Notes: generated by a model not told the origin, from the letters alone. A stretch of 22,186 bases of DNA from Pseudomonadota bacterium (GCA_023435265.1 JAEYRZ010000092.1:1-22186); one strand, 5' to 3'; positions 7,213 to 14,708 are shown, counted from the first letter of the stretch. Numbers and translations: made by a program.

Positions 7213-7749
7213 ATGATGACAAAACGCTTCGCATCGATTCTTTTGATCGCCTGTCTGTTTCCGGGCTGCGCGGTTATGTCGCCATCGGTCGAACCCGCGC
7301 CGGACTTACAGGATCTTCCGTTCGAGGAGTTGGTGCGCGAGGCCGGGCAATACGTGGGCGAGACGGTGGTGGTGGGGGGATACGTCCTGTCGGTGGAAAA
7401 CAAGGCGCGTGAAACCATCCTCACGGCGGTGCAGGCACCCTTGGGGGTCGGCCAGAAACCAAAATCCAAGGACCTTTCGCAGGGCCGCCTGATTCTCGTC
7501 CGCGACGGTTTTCTGGACCCCGAGGTTTTCGAGAAGGACCGCCAGATAACAGTCGGCGGTACGATTCTGGGCAGCTCGGCCTCGGAAAAAGAAGCGGTTT
7601 CATATCCGTACCTTCGGCTGCAGGTGGAGGAGATTCACCTCTGGCCCAAGGAGACCATGCGTTCGGCCTACCCCTATTACTACTGGGACGACCCCTGGTG
7701 GGGGCGGCCGTATCCCTGGTACTGGCGTTATCCCTATCACTGGCGTTAG
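7213..7749 (+). CDS. slp: Slp-family outer-membrane lipoprotein, copy 1
   Basis: Slp proteins are outer-membrane lipoproteins of unclear function; the E. coli member is starvation-induced. This one has a lipoprotein signal with lipobox F-P-G-C, acylated cysteine at residue 19. The +2 residue is Ala, so outer-membrane sorting is expected. The body shows the Slp pattern: FEELVREAGQYVGETVVVGG, LSQGRLILVRDGFLDP, a VGGTILGS strand and YPYLRLQVEEIHLW. GGAG at 7203-7206 supports the ATG at 7213, and the next ATG (7216) is equally possible; the product is 178 residues. The last 30 residues are extraordinarily rich in Tyr, Trp and Pro (PYYYWDD, YPWYWRYPY), a likely flexible aromatic tail. The second Slp gene begins 32 nt downstream, giving a two-gene unit probably made by duplication. 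Confidence 0.88.
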   Translation: MMTKRFASILLIACLFPGCAVMSPSVEPAPDLQDLPFEELVREAGQYVGETVVVGGYVLSVENKARETILTAVQAPLGVGQKPKSKDLSQGRLILVRDGFLDPEVFEKDRQITVGGTILGSSASEKEAVSYPYLRLQVEEIHLWPKETMRSAYPYYYWDDPWWGRPYPWYWRYPYHWR

Positions 7750-7781
7750 GTTTCCCGGCAGGAGAGATCAGGAGCATTCCG

Positions 7782-8279
7782 ATGCAACCCGTTTTCCGGA
7801 TTCTGCTTGCGGTCTGCGCGACACTCGTCGCGGCGGGCTGCAGTGCCAATTTGTCACGCGAGGCGCGCTCACAGGTGACGTACGAAGGCGATTTTCTGCC
7901 CTTGCGCCAGCAGCCGCAGCAATATGCGGGAGAAGTGGTGATGCTGGGGGGCAAAATCATCGAAAACCGGGCCGACAAGGAACGAACCGAACTGGTGGTG
8001 CTCCAGCTCGCGCTCAACAGCGCCAACCGGCCCACGGATGAGGATCGCTCCGATGGGCGCTATATCGTGCGGTCCGAACAATTCCTGGATCCGGCGATCT
8101 ATCCGCCCGGCACTCCGATCACCGTCATCGGGCGCGTCAGCGGCAGCGAGAAACGGGCGATCGGGGAGATGGATTATACCTACCCCTTGCTCGAATTGAT
8201 CGAAATCAAGAAGTGGAACCCGGCGGATGGACGCAACCCGCGCGTTCATTTCGGCTTCGGCGTGGGCACCGTTTTTTGA
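7782..8279 (+). CDS. slp: Slp-family outer-membrane lipoprotein, copy 2
   Basis: This 165-residue lipoprotein has an N-terminal hydrophobic segment ending in lipobox V-A-A-G-C (Cys20) with Ser at +2, predicting outer-membrane anchoring after processing by Lgt, Lsp and Lnt. The mature body parallels copy 1: QQYAGEVVMLGGKII, DGRYIVRSEQFLDP, a TVIGRVSGS strand and YPLLELIEIKKW. It lacks the aromatic tail and ends in a Gly-rich FGFGVGTVF. AGGAG at 7770-7774, 7 nt before the ATG at 7782, decides the start; an upstream in-frame start at 7698 lies inside copy 1 and is unlikely. It is convergent with the minus-strand unknown gene, the two stops being separated by 28 nt with no obvious terminator. Confidence 0.88.
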   Translation: MQPVFRILLAVCATLVAAGCSANLSREARSQVTYEGDFLPLRQQPQQYAGEVVMLGGKIIENRADKERTELVVLQLALNSANRPTDEDRSDGRYIVRSEQFLDPAIYPPGTPITVIGRVSGSEKRAIGEMDYTYPLLELIEIKKWNPADGRNPRVHFGFGVGTVF

Positions 8280-8307
8280 AAGGACCGTCCCGCCGCCGGA
8301 CGCCTGG

Positions 8308-9960
8308 TCAATCCCGGCCGATCTGCGAAAGCTTCGCGCGGCATGCCCGTGCGAAGTCTTCCGGAAAATGCCCGCAGATCCATCGCAGCTGCGCCTCGCT
8401 GAAGGCTCCCGGCGATTCGGGCAGCCTCGGCAGCAGGCTGTACACGAGGCGTTGATCGGCATCGTCGCAGTTGAACCGCTTGCTTACTTCGATGACCGTG
8501 ATCATGGTGGCGCCCATGCCCGTGAGGATGCGCATGGCCAGTCGCAATGTCCGGTCCAGGGCAGCGCGCACCTCGATATCGGTTTCGAGGATGTTGCCCA
8601 CGGGCGCGAGGGTCATGATCTGCAATTCCCACTGGCTGGTCTGCGCTTTGGGCACATACAGCATCACATGCTCGTCTTCGTCAATCACCAGTTCGGCGGG
8701 AAGTGACGAACGGCCGTCGAGGCGGCGATTGGTGCGCAGTGCCTGAAGCAGGCAATCGAAGAAGCCGCGGCCGGTCCGGCGCCGGAACTCCCGGCCGAAC
8801 AGCTGGACCAGGTCGCCATAAGCGTACGAAGGCCCCCTGGATCCCGGACCCTGCGCTTCGTAGGAAACCGCCGTCGGAATGAGTGCATGCTGCTGGTGGA
8901 TCTGCTGGTGAGACGCATGCAGTCGGAAGCCGCTGGGAGCGTAATCGAACCCGTAGTTCCATCCCCACAAGGTGGCGCTGAACGGCATTGCCGCCCTGAT
9001 TTCCGCCTCCAGCGTTTTTTCGAGCACCGCTCGGCGGAGCTGCTCCAGTTCCCGGACTGAGAGGGGCCGGCGTCGGGGCACCCGCGCCAGGGCGAGCATC
9101 TCGGCGAGCCGAACGTAGGTGCGCTGGTAATAGAGATGGCGCAGGCCGCGGATATCTTCGAGGGTCAACCGGCCCGCATCGTAGCGTATGGCATCGTGGG
9201 CCATGTTGGCGGCGTAATGCCCCCAGGGGATATAGCTGTTGCAGCGCAGGTATTCGAATGCGTGACTTTGTCCGGCGTGCCATTCGCCGATGATTTCGCT
9301 GCCACCCTGGATGCCGGGGCGCAACACCATGCACTCCTTATAGTCATCGGGCAAACAGGGGTTGTTGGCCACGGCCTCGAACAAGCGGTGATTGCGGATG
9401 ACCGCGTGGGACAGCCCCGCGGAATCCAGCGTGAAGTGCAGTCCCGACGGACGTCCGGTGGCGGGTTCCCTCAGGAAGTCACAGCTCAATTCCGCCAGGC
9501 ACTGCAGGTCGTCCGGATCGGTGGAGGTGGTGGCCAGGGCGACCTGCAGCGTCTCGGGCAGGCGCGCGATCAACGCCGCGACCGTTTTCAGCGGAGCGCC
9601 GGCAGTCGCAAGGTCGCCGAAGCATCCATGCATCGAAACCGCTTTGCGCTTTGGAATGGCGATGCGGGAGGGATCGCGGGCCGCCTCCTGCGCCCAGGAC
9701 TGCGTGATGTAGGTGGCCCCCCGGAAAGGAAAGGCGTTGGGGATTTCGAAAACCGGATCGGCTGAGGGTATCCCGACATCCTGCCCGGGAAAATTGGACT
9801 GGTTCAAAACCGGTCGGCCGTCCGGCGTCCGGCCCAAAATCTGGATATGATCCGCAACCCGCAGGTTGGCCGCTGCGTAGTCCGGCCGGTGCGTGCCCCA
9901 TACGAAACGGCCCTCGGGCGACACGCACGTAAGCAACTGCAAAGAGTGGTTCGGTCCCAT
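8308..9960 (-). CDS. Conserved-looking protein of unknown function (550 residues)
   Basis: I do not recognise this protein. It has no signal peptide or membrane segments and looks like a soluble, globular cytoplasmic protein. Notable segments are PNAFPFRGATYITQ (residues about 75-90), a central GGSEIIGEWHAG, and a His/Asn-rich NSYIPWGHYAANMAHDAIRYD. Further on, SGFRLHASHQQIHQQHALIP faintly resembles the His motifs of HIT-superfamily nucleotidylyltransferases but lacks a strict HxHxQ. It then has VIDEDEHVMLYVPKAQTSQWELQIM. Several of these blocks look like an active site rather than filler. It is the last gene of the minus-strand operon, 38 nt after the XRE-cupin regulator, so it may belong to the same regulon or be its target. 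The ATG at 9960 has no strong ribosome site; coupling to the upstream gene is possible. Confidence 0.75.
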   Translation of the reverse strand: MGPNHSLQLLTCVSPEGRFVWGTHRPDYAAANLRVADHIQILGRTPDGRPVLNQSNFPGQDVGIPSADPVFEIPNAFPFRGATYITQSWAQEAARDPSRIAIPKRKAVSMHGCFGDLATAGAPLKTVAALIARLPETLQVALATTSTDPDDLQCLAELSCDFLREPATGRPSGLHFTLDSAGLSHAVIRNHRLFEAVANNPCLPDDYKECMVLRPGIQGGSEIIGEWHAGQSHAFEYLRCNSYIPWGHYAANMAHDAIRYDAGRLTLEDIRGLRHLYYQRTYVRLAEMLALARVPRRRPLSVRELEQLRRAVLEKTLEAEIRAAMPFSATLWGWNYGFDYAPSGFRLHASHQQIHQQHALIPTAVSYEAQGPGSRGPSYAYGDLVQLFGREFRRRTGRGFFDCLLQALRTNRRLDGRSSLPAELVIDEDEHVMLYVPKAQTSQWELQIMTLAPVGNILETDIEVRAALDRTLRLAMRILTGMGATMITVIEVSKRFNCDDADQRLVYSLLPRLPESPGAFSEAQLRWICGHFPEDFARACRAKLSQIGRD

Positions 9961-9998
9961 GGGTCCGCTGTCGCTACCGAGTGTTTCTGGTTTATGGC

Positions 9999-10637
9999 CT
10001 AGCGGCTGTAGATCACCGCAAGGATTCGGGCCGTTCCCTGCTTGGCCGCCAGCAGGTGCGCCGTTGTCGAGAGATAGTAGGCGCTGTCGCCCGGTTCGAG
10101 TTCGAAGCGTTCATCGCCGATGTCCAGGATCACCGTTCCGTCCAGAACGAAGATGAACTCTTCGCCGGCATGGACCGTCCCCGTTTCGCCAGCCGCCTCT
10201 TCAAGCTGAACCAGCAAGGCCTCCATGTGCCGGCCTTTGACTTCGGGAGCCAAACTCATGTAGGTGTAGGCGGCGCGCCGGCCGCTGCCGGAAGTCGACC
10301 GGGAGACGACCTTGCGTTCGCTGTGGCGCGTGATGGCGTACACATTTCGTCCTTCGCCGGAGAGCACGCGTTCCAAGGCGCTGTCCAGGGCCTTGCTGAG
10401 CCGGATCAGCGTTCCCAATTGGGGGCACAGGCGGTTGTCTTCGATTTCGTTCAGCGTTTGTTCGTCAAAGCCGGTCAGCTGCGACAGTTCGGCGGGCGAC
10501 AGTCCCTTCTCTTCCCTCAGGCGCTTGATGCGGTCGCCGATCTGGCCGCAGGCGGCTTCTTCCGCGGGTTGAATGTGACCCGTGAGATCCTCGAAGTAAT
10601 CGACATTGATCGGCGGTTTGGGGGTGTCGGCAGCCAT
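9999..10637 (-). CDS. XRE-family transcriptional regulator with C-terminal cupin domain
   Basis: The 212-residue product joins an XRE/Cro-type helix-turn-helix (about residues 30-88: GDRIKRLREEKGLSPAELSQ, then NEIEDN) to a cupin sensor barrel (about 130-210: HAGEEFIFVLDG and PGDSAYYLSTTAH). Proteins of this layout are DNA-binding regulators whose cupin binds a small ligand or metal. A GGAGG ribosome site lies just upstream of the ATG at 10637. It sits between the HMG-CoA-lyase-like gene and the unknown 550-residue gene on the same strand. Its own promoter with a palindrome in the spacer is visible at 10708-10736, which fits autoregulation. It may control the acyl-CoA genes or only itself and the downstream gene. 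It ends in TAG. Confidence 0.92.
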   Translation of the reverse strand: MAADTPKPPINVDYFEDLTGHIQPAEEAACGQIGDRIKRLREEKGLSPAELSQLTGFDEQTLNEIEDNRLCPQLGTLIRLSKALDSALERVLSGEGRNVYAITRHSERKVVSRSTSGSGRRAAYTYMSLAPEVKGRHMEALLVQLEEAAGETGTVHAGEEFIFVLDGTVILDIGDERFELEPGDSAYYLSTTAHLLAAKQGTARILAVIYSR

Positions 10638-10673
10638 TTTCGTCCTCCTTCACGCCTGAAAGATGAGCGCTTC

Positions 10674-10702
10674 AGCCGGGGGCCGAACGCCTGCCCCCGG
10701 CT
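10674..10702. repeat. GC-rich hairpin in the XRE-cupin leader
   Basis: AGCCGGGGGC (10674-10683) and GCCCCCGGCT (10693-10702) form a perfect 10-bp stem with a 9-nt loop. On the minus strand there is no T-tract, so it is not a terminator for the operon. On the plus strand a T-rich TTTGTTTGT follows. It falls at the predicted 5' end of the transcript from the promoter at 10708-10736 and could stabilise that mRNA or block antisense transcription. Confidence 0.55.
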
Positions 10703-10707
10703 TTGTT

Positions 10708-10736
10708 TGTATAACCTGTTCAGGTCCTGCTGTAAA
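10708..10736 (-). promoter_or_regulatory. Candidate promoter and operator for the XRE-cupin gene
   Basis: On the minus strand TTTACA (10736-10731) is followed after exactly 17 nt by TATACA (10713-10708), a plausible sigma-70-type pair. The spacer contains the dyad ACCTG-AA-CAGGT (10714-10725), a natural site for a dimeric XRE protein to block the promoter. The -35 element begins directly after the stop codon of the HMG-CoA-lyase-like gene. Confidence 0.5.
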
Positions 10737-11906
10737 TCATCGCGGGCGCAGGTGTTCGGGCAGCACGGCCTTCTCGCCCCACTCGGTCGGCAGCTTCTGG
10801 CCGGAGGCTTCGCCGCGCTTGACCTTGCGCGGCTGCAGACCGGGCCGCGCGAATTTGGGATGTCCCTCCTTGAGTGTGCGGCCGTTGATGACGGCTTCCG
10901 AGCGCAGGCGTTGTCCCACGGTCTTTTCCATTTTGCGGCCCAGCCACAAGATACGATCCACATCGTAGCCGTGGGCGATTCCCATTTCGTCGACCTGCAC
11001 CAGCAGGTCTTCCAGGCAGACCAGGCCCACGTAGCGCGGGTCGTTATAATAATATTCGCCGGTTCCCGGAACCGGGCTGTCGTCCAAAAAATTGGCCGGC
11101 TGGCCGCCCATGCCGCCCAGAGTGGCTTCGAAGTGGCAGATGCCGGCCTGCAGCGCCGCCAGGACCGATGCCGAAGCGACCCGTTTGGTTTCATGAAAAT
11201 GGGCGATGTGCACCCGCGGGTCGGGGATGGCATCCAGCGTCATGGCGAAATATCGGTACACCTCGGCCGCCGAAGCGCTACCGTCATGATCGGCGTGCTC
11301 GATATCGTCGGCGCCGATTTCGAGAAAACGCTTGGTGAATTCGACCGCATCCTCCAATCGCGTAGCCCCGCCGATCGGACTGCCCCAGATCGTACTCACC
11401 GTGCCGCACATCTTCATCCCGGCGTCATGGCACTTGCGGATGCAGCGCTCGGCCTCCAGCCAGTATTCGGGAAGCGTGGTGCCGGAGTTGGCGAAGTGAT
11501 GCTCCTCCTCGGTGGAAACCATCATCAAAAGGCGGTCGGGGCCGATCCCCTGTTCACGCAGGCGCACCGCCCGGTCCACGGCCGGCTCGCGGATGGTGAT
11601 GGCCGTCAGGACGATGTCGTCATAGTTGACGCCGTTGCGCGCACAGCGCTTTTTGAAGGTGTCGCCGCGCAGATGCTTGAGCAGTTCCTCGGCATCGCTG
11701 AACTGGGGCATCAGGAACGGATTGCCCAGGTTGGTCACTTCGATGTTGCGGCACCCGGCGAAGATCAATTCCTCCAGGTAGAAAATTTTGGCGCGCGTGG
11801 AAATGAACTTTTCCAGGTGCTGGAACCCGTCGCGGATGGTGATATCGCCGATCGTCACCTTTTTCGGCATGCGCGGGAAAATCTTCCACAAATCGTATTC
11901 GGTCAT
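10737..11906 (-). CDS. HMG-CoA-lyase-like DRE-TIM metallolyase (catalytic Cys replaced)
   Basis: The 389-residue product is a DRE-TIM family enzyme related to hydroxymethylglutaryl-CoA lyase, which splits HMG-CoA into acetyl-CoA and acetoacetate. Metal and substrate residues are visible: R25, D26 and Q29 in TIRDGFQ, E56 in NIEVTN, and the HxH pair H236/H238 in HIAHFHET. The loop that in true HMG-CoA lyases carries the catalytic cysteine (GLGGCP) reads GMGGQP here, with Q269 instead. It may therefore cleave or condense a different acyl-CoA. An AGGAG site 6 nt before the ATG at 11906 fixes the start; the longer frame to 11936 is less likely. It follows the hydratase by 47 nt in the operon. No 3-methylcrotonyl-CoA carboxylase is present, so a complete leucine pathway cannot be claimed. 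Confidence 0.82.
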   Translation of the reverse strand: MTEYDLWKIFPRMPKKVTIGDITIRDGFQHLEKFISTRAKIFYLEELIFAGCRNIEVTNLGNPFLMPQFSDAEELLKHLRGDTFKKRCARNGVNYDDIVLTAITIREPAVDRAVRLREQGIGPDRLLMMVSTEEEHHFANSGTTLPEYWLEAERCIRKCHDAGMKMCGTVSTIWGSPIGGATRLEDAVEFTKRFLEIGADDIEHADHDGSASAAEVYRYFAMTLDAIPDPRVHIAHFHETKRVASASVLAALQAGICHFEATLGGMGGQPANFLDDSPVPGTGEYYYNDPRYVGLVCLEDLLVQVDEMGIAHGYDVDRILWLGRKMEKTVGQRLRSEAVINGRTLKEGHPKFARPGLQPRKVKRGEASGQKLPTEWGEKAVLPEHLRPR

Positions 11907-11953
11907 CGGACGCTCCTTGAAAAATGGATGAAACAACCCCGGTGTGCCGGGGG

Positions 11954-12736
11954 CTACTTGCCTTTGAAAACCGGTTTGCGCTTTTCACGGAACGCCGCCA
12001 GCCCTTCCAGGCGGTCCTCGGTCGGAATGCAGATCCAGTAGGCATTCGACTCGATGGCCAGACCCGTGTTCAGATCGGCTTCCAGTCCGCGGTTGATGGC
12101 GTACTTGGCCTGCTGCACGGCGATCGGTCCGGACTCGCAGATCTGGGCCGCAATGGCGCGGCACTCCTGCAGCAAACGGTCCCGTGGATAGACATGATTC
12201 ACCAGTCCGATACGCAGGGCTTCCTGGGCGTCCACGCGCCGGCCGGTGAAGATCAACTCCTTGGCCTTGCCCTTGCCGATCAAACGCGGGAGGCGTTGGG
12301 TGCCACCGGCTCCCGGAATGATCGCCAGGCGGGTCTCGGTCAGCCCCAGGGTGGCGCTCTCGGCTGCAAGGCGGATGTCGGCCGCCAGCGCCAGCTCGGT
12401 TCCGCCGCCCAGGGCGACGCCGTTCACGGCCGCGATGACCGGTTTGGTGAACTGCTCGATATCGTCGAAGACCCGGCGGATGGTGTAGATGAAGGTTTTG
12501 ACCTGTTCGGGCGAGAGTCCGGCGCGCTCCTTCAAATCGGCCCCGGCACAGAAGGCCTTGTCGCCCGCGCCGGTAATGATCACGACCCGCACGGCCGGAT
12601 CGAACCGCAGGCGGTTGAGGCATTCATCCAACTCGTACAGCAGTTGGAAGTTGACGGCGTTCATGATCCCGGGGCGGTTGAGGATGAGTGTGGCGATCCC
12701 CTCCGAAAATTCAGATAAAACGGCTTTTTCCTGCAT
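11954..12736 (-). CDS. Enoyl-CoA hydratase, methylglutaconyl-CoA hydratase-like
   Basis: This crotonase-fold enzyme adds water to a 2-enoyl-CoA. The 260-residue product has the oxyanion-hole segments FCAGADLKER (about 62-71) and NGVALGGGTE, and both catalytic glutamates, E114 (GGGTE) and E134 (LTET). The GADLKER signature, the IIPGAGGTQRLPR loop and the C-terminal TEDRLEGLAAFREKR pattern resemble AUH/LiuC-type methylglutaconyl-CoA hydratases more than short-chain crotonases. Pairing with an HMG-CoA-lyase-like gene supports that reading, but short-chain crotonase activity is equally compatible with the sequence. The ATG at 12736 lies 26 nt after the acyl-CoA dehydrogenase stop, with an AGAGG site. 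It ends in TAG. Confidence 0.9.
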   Translation of the reverse strand: MQEKAVLSEFSEGIATLILNRPGIMNAVNFQLLYELDECLNRLRFDPAVRVVIITGAGDKAFCAGADLKERAGLSPEQVKTFIYTIRRVFDDIEQFTKPVIAAVNGVALGGGTELALAADIRLAAESATLGLTETRLAIIPGAGGTQRLPRLIGKGKAKELIFTGRRVDAQEALRIGLVNHVYPRDRLLQECRAIAAQICESGPIAVQQAKYAINRGLEADLNTGLAIESNAYWICIPTEDRLEGLAAFREKRKPVFKGK

Positions 12737-12762
12737 GGCGTGACCTCTTTCTCCTGTTTGCG

Positions 12763-13911
12763 CTAACATCCGATGTGCCGCGAGATCACGATCCGCTGGA
12801 CCTCGGATGTGCCTTCGCCGATCTCCAGCAGCTTGTGGTCGCGGTAGAACCGTTCGACATGGTAGTCTTTCATCAGACCATAGCCGCCATGAATCTGAAC
12901 CGCGTGGTCGGCGACGCGTCCCATCAGTTCGGAGCAGTATAACTTCGCCATCGCGGCTTCTTTTTCGAACGGGCGCTTTTTATCGCGCAGCCAGCAGGCC
13001 TTGTAGAGCAGGTTGCGGCCGCATTCGATTTCGGTGGCGCAGTCCGCCAGTTTGAAGGCGATGGCCTGGAATTTTGAAATCGGCTGACCGAATTGCCGGC
13101 GCGACCGGGCGTACTTGAGACCTGCATCGTAGGCCCCCACGGCGCCCCCCAGACCCATGGCGGCGATCGAGAGGCGGCCGCCGTCCAGCGTGCTGAGCAT
13201 CTGGTGGAAGCCATCTCCGGGCTGACCCAGGATGTTGTCGGCCGGTACGCGCACATCGTCGAAATAGAGCTCGGCGGTGTTGGAGCCGCGCCACATCATT
13301 TTACGCTTCATGGGCACGGCCTTGAAGCCGCGCATGCCGTGCTCGACGATGAAGCAGGTATACTCGGGCTTGCCGTTGGGGCGCGTCCCGGTGACCGCCT
13401 GTACGGTGACGCCCAGCGACATGTCGCAGGCGGCATTGGTGATGAAGATCTTGGAACCGTTCAGCACCCACTGGTTGCCGTCCCTCACGGCTGTGGTCTT
13501 GCTGCCCCCGGCATCCGAACCGGCCGTTGGCTCGGTAAGCCCGAAGCCCCACAAGGCCTCGCCGCGGCACAGCGGCGGCAGATACCTGGCTTTCTGGGCT
13601 TCGGTGCCGAAGTAGTAGATCGGGCCGATACCCAGGGAATTGCCGGCCGCCACGGTAGCGGCCTGGGAGCCGTCGATGCGCGCAACCTCCTCTACTGCGA
13701 TGATGTACGAGAGGTAATCCAGCCCCTGGCCCTCGTACTTTTCGCTGACGAACATGCCGAACAGCCCTATTTCGCCCATCTTGCGGGTCAGCTCGGCCGA
13801 AAAAGACTCTTTTTCATCGAGTTCAAGGGCGACAGGCGCGATTTCGCTCTCGGCAAAGCGCCGGACCTCCTTGCGAATCATCCCCTGTTCCTTGGTCAAA
13901 TCGAAGTCCAC
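12763..13911 (-). CDS. Acyl-CoA dehydrogenase (operon with TetR 1)
   Basis: This FAD enzyme oxidises an acyl-CoA to the 2-enoyl-CoA and passes electrons to electron-transfer flavoprotein. The 382-residue length is standard. FAD/substrate signatures are present: GFGLTEPTAGSDAG, WVLNGSKIFITNA, and RRQFGQPISKFQAI with QIHGGYG. The catalytic base is E366 in IGEGTSE. The start is GTG at 13911, supported by AGGAGG at 13920-13925 with 8-nt spacing; the SD lies in the 15-nt gap right behind the TetR stop. The substrate is probably short or branched (isovaleryl/2-methyl/isobutyryl class) from the context of a methylglutaconyl-like hydratase and an HMG-CoA-lyase-like enzyme, but this is inference. It ends in TAG. 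Confidence 0.93.
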   Translation of the reverse strand: MDFDLTKEQGMIRKEVRRFAESEIAPVALELDEKESFSAELTRKMGEIGLFGMFVSEKYEGQGLDYLSYIIAVEEVARIDGSQAATVAAGNSLGIGPIYYFGTEAQKARYLPPLCRGEALWGFGLTEPTAGSDAGGSKTTAVRDGNQWVLNGSKIFITNAACDMSLGVTVQAVTGTRPNGKPEYTCFIVEHGMRGFKAVPMKRKMMWRGSNTAELYFDDVRVPADNILGQPGDGFHQMLSTLDGGRLSIAAMGLGGAVGAYDAGLKYARSRRQFGQPISKFQAIAFKLADCATEIECGRNLLYKACWLRDKKRPFEKEAAMAKLYCSELMGRVADHAVQIHGGYGLMKDYHVERFYRDHKLLEIGEGTSEVQRIVISRHIGC

Positions 13912-13926
13912 AACGCCGACCTCCTT

Positions 13927-14532
13927 TCATGCCGCCGGCTGCGGCTGGCGGGAAAACCATCGCCCTCCCGCCTGCAAGCCGTTGAGGATAAAGGTTTCAT
14001 AAATCTCCGCGACGCCATCCACACTGAGACGGCCGTGCGGCTTGAACCAGCTCGCGCCGGCGGTGCAGAGGGTCAGAATGGCGTAGGAGAGTATTTTGAC
14101 ATCACCAGGGGCAAATACCTTGAGCGCAATGCCCTTGCGGATCAGTTCCTGAAAGATGGTCTCGTAGGCGTCGCGCAGCGTCACGATTTTTTCATAATGA
14201 GCCGGCGTCAAGCCGCGCAGCTCGCTGCTGGCGATGAAGGTCTCCTTCTGCCGGTTCAGATGAAAGGAAACATGGCTGTGCACCGCCGCCCGCATCCGTT
14301 GCTCGATACCGGCCCGGCCTTCGAGGCCGGCTTGCAGGCTGGCCATCAGATCGCTCATCGTAGTGCTCATGATGCAGAACAAGAGCTCTTCTTTACCCGG
14401 AAAATGATAGTAGATGCTGGCTTTCTGGATACCGCAGCCCTGGGCGATTTCGCTGATGCTGGTTGCAAAATAGCCCTTGCGGTAGAACAGGTCGACTGCA
14501 ACCTGCTTTATGGTGTCGGCCGTCGCCGGCAT
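13927..14532 (-). CDS. TetR-family transcriptional regulator 1
   Basis: The product has an N-terminal TetR helix-turn-helix (DLFYRKGYFATSISEIAQ then GIQKASIYYHF) and an all-helical ligand-binding C-terminus, likely sensing an acyl-CoA. I prefer the ATG at 14532 (201 residues), which has GGAG with 6-nt spacing; the ATG at 14544 has no ribosome site. It is the first gene of the minus-strand operon, and the acyl-CoA dehydrogenase start lies 15 nt after its stop. The promoter region carries the palindrome CGACCGGTCG, a plausible autoregulatory operator. This layout is typical of TetR repressors of fatty-acid or branched-chain acid degradation. Confidence 0.92.
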   Translation of the reverse strand: MPATADTIKQVAVDLFYRKGYFATSISEIAQGCGIQKASIYYHFPGKEELLFCIMSTTMSDLMASLQAGLEGRAGIEQRMRAAVHSHVSFHLNRQKETFIASSELRGLTPAHYEKIVTLRDAYETIFQELIRKGIALKVFAPGDVKILSYAILTLCTAGASWFKPHGRLSVDGVAEIYETFILNGLQAGGRWFSRQPQPAA

Positions 14533-14561
14533 GGCATGCTCCATGGCAATCGGTTTTTTAC

Positions 14562-14616
14562 CGACCGGTCGTTAGGTAACGCTGAATTAAAACCATTAAA
14601 CACCCGATGCTGTCAA
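14562..14616 (-). promoter_or_regulatory. Candidate promoter and operator of the TetR 1/acyl-CoA dehydrogenase operon
   Basis: On the minus strand TTGACA (14616-14611) is a perfect -35 box. TTTTAA or TTTAAT (14592-14586) follows at 18-19 nt as the -10 element. Downstream, around the predicted start site, lies the perfect palindrome CGACCGGTCG (14562-14571), similar to operators of TetR regulators. A repressor bound there would block initiation. Confidence 0.6.
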
Positions 14617-14659
14617 GATTGAAAATAGGAGTGCGCATCCCGGCAGCGGATTTTTTCGA

Positions 14660-14708
14660 TTGACAACGCCGGTGCAGGCAAATAGATATGATTGAGCGCT
14701 CGCTCAAT
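14660..14708 (+). promoter_or_regulatory. Candidate promoter and operator of the TetR 2/IcmF operon
   Basis: TTGACA (14660-14665) is followed after exactly 17 nt by TAGATA (14683-14688). Immediately downstream is a perfect dyad, ATTGAGCG-CT-CGCTCAAT (14691-14708), covering the expected transcription start. Its sequence differs from the palindrome of the divergent operon, so a different regulator is likely, most simply the TetR encoded next. Confidence 0.7.

Noticed and set aside
9981..12041. A 686-codon open frame on the plus strand
   Set aside because: It lies antisense to the XRE-cupin and HMG-CoA-lyase-like genes, both strongly recognisable on the minus strand with ribosome sites. Long antisense frames are usual in GC-rich DNA.
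10737..13911. A complete leucine-degradation operon
   Set aside because: Hydratase and lyase-like genes fit, but no methylcrotonyl-CoA carboxylase subunits are present and the lyase lacks its catalytic cysteine.
13093..14622. A 509-codon open frame on the plus strand
   Set aside because: It is antisense to acyl-CoA dehydrogenase 1 and TetR 1 and would run over their promoter.
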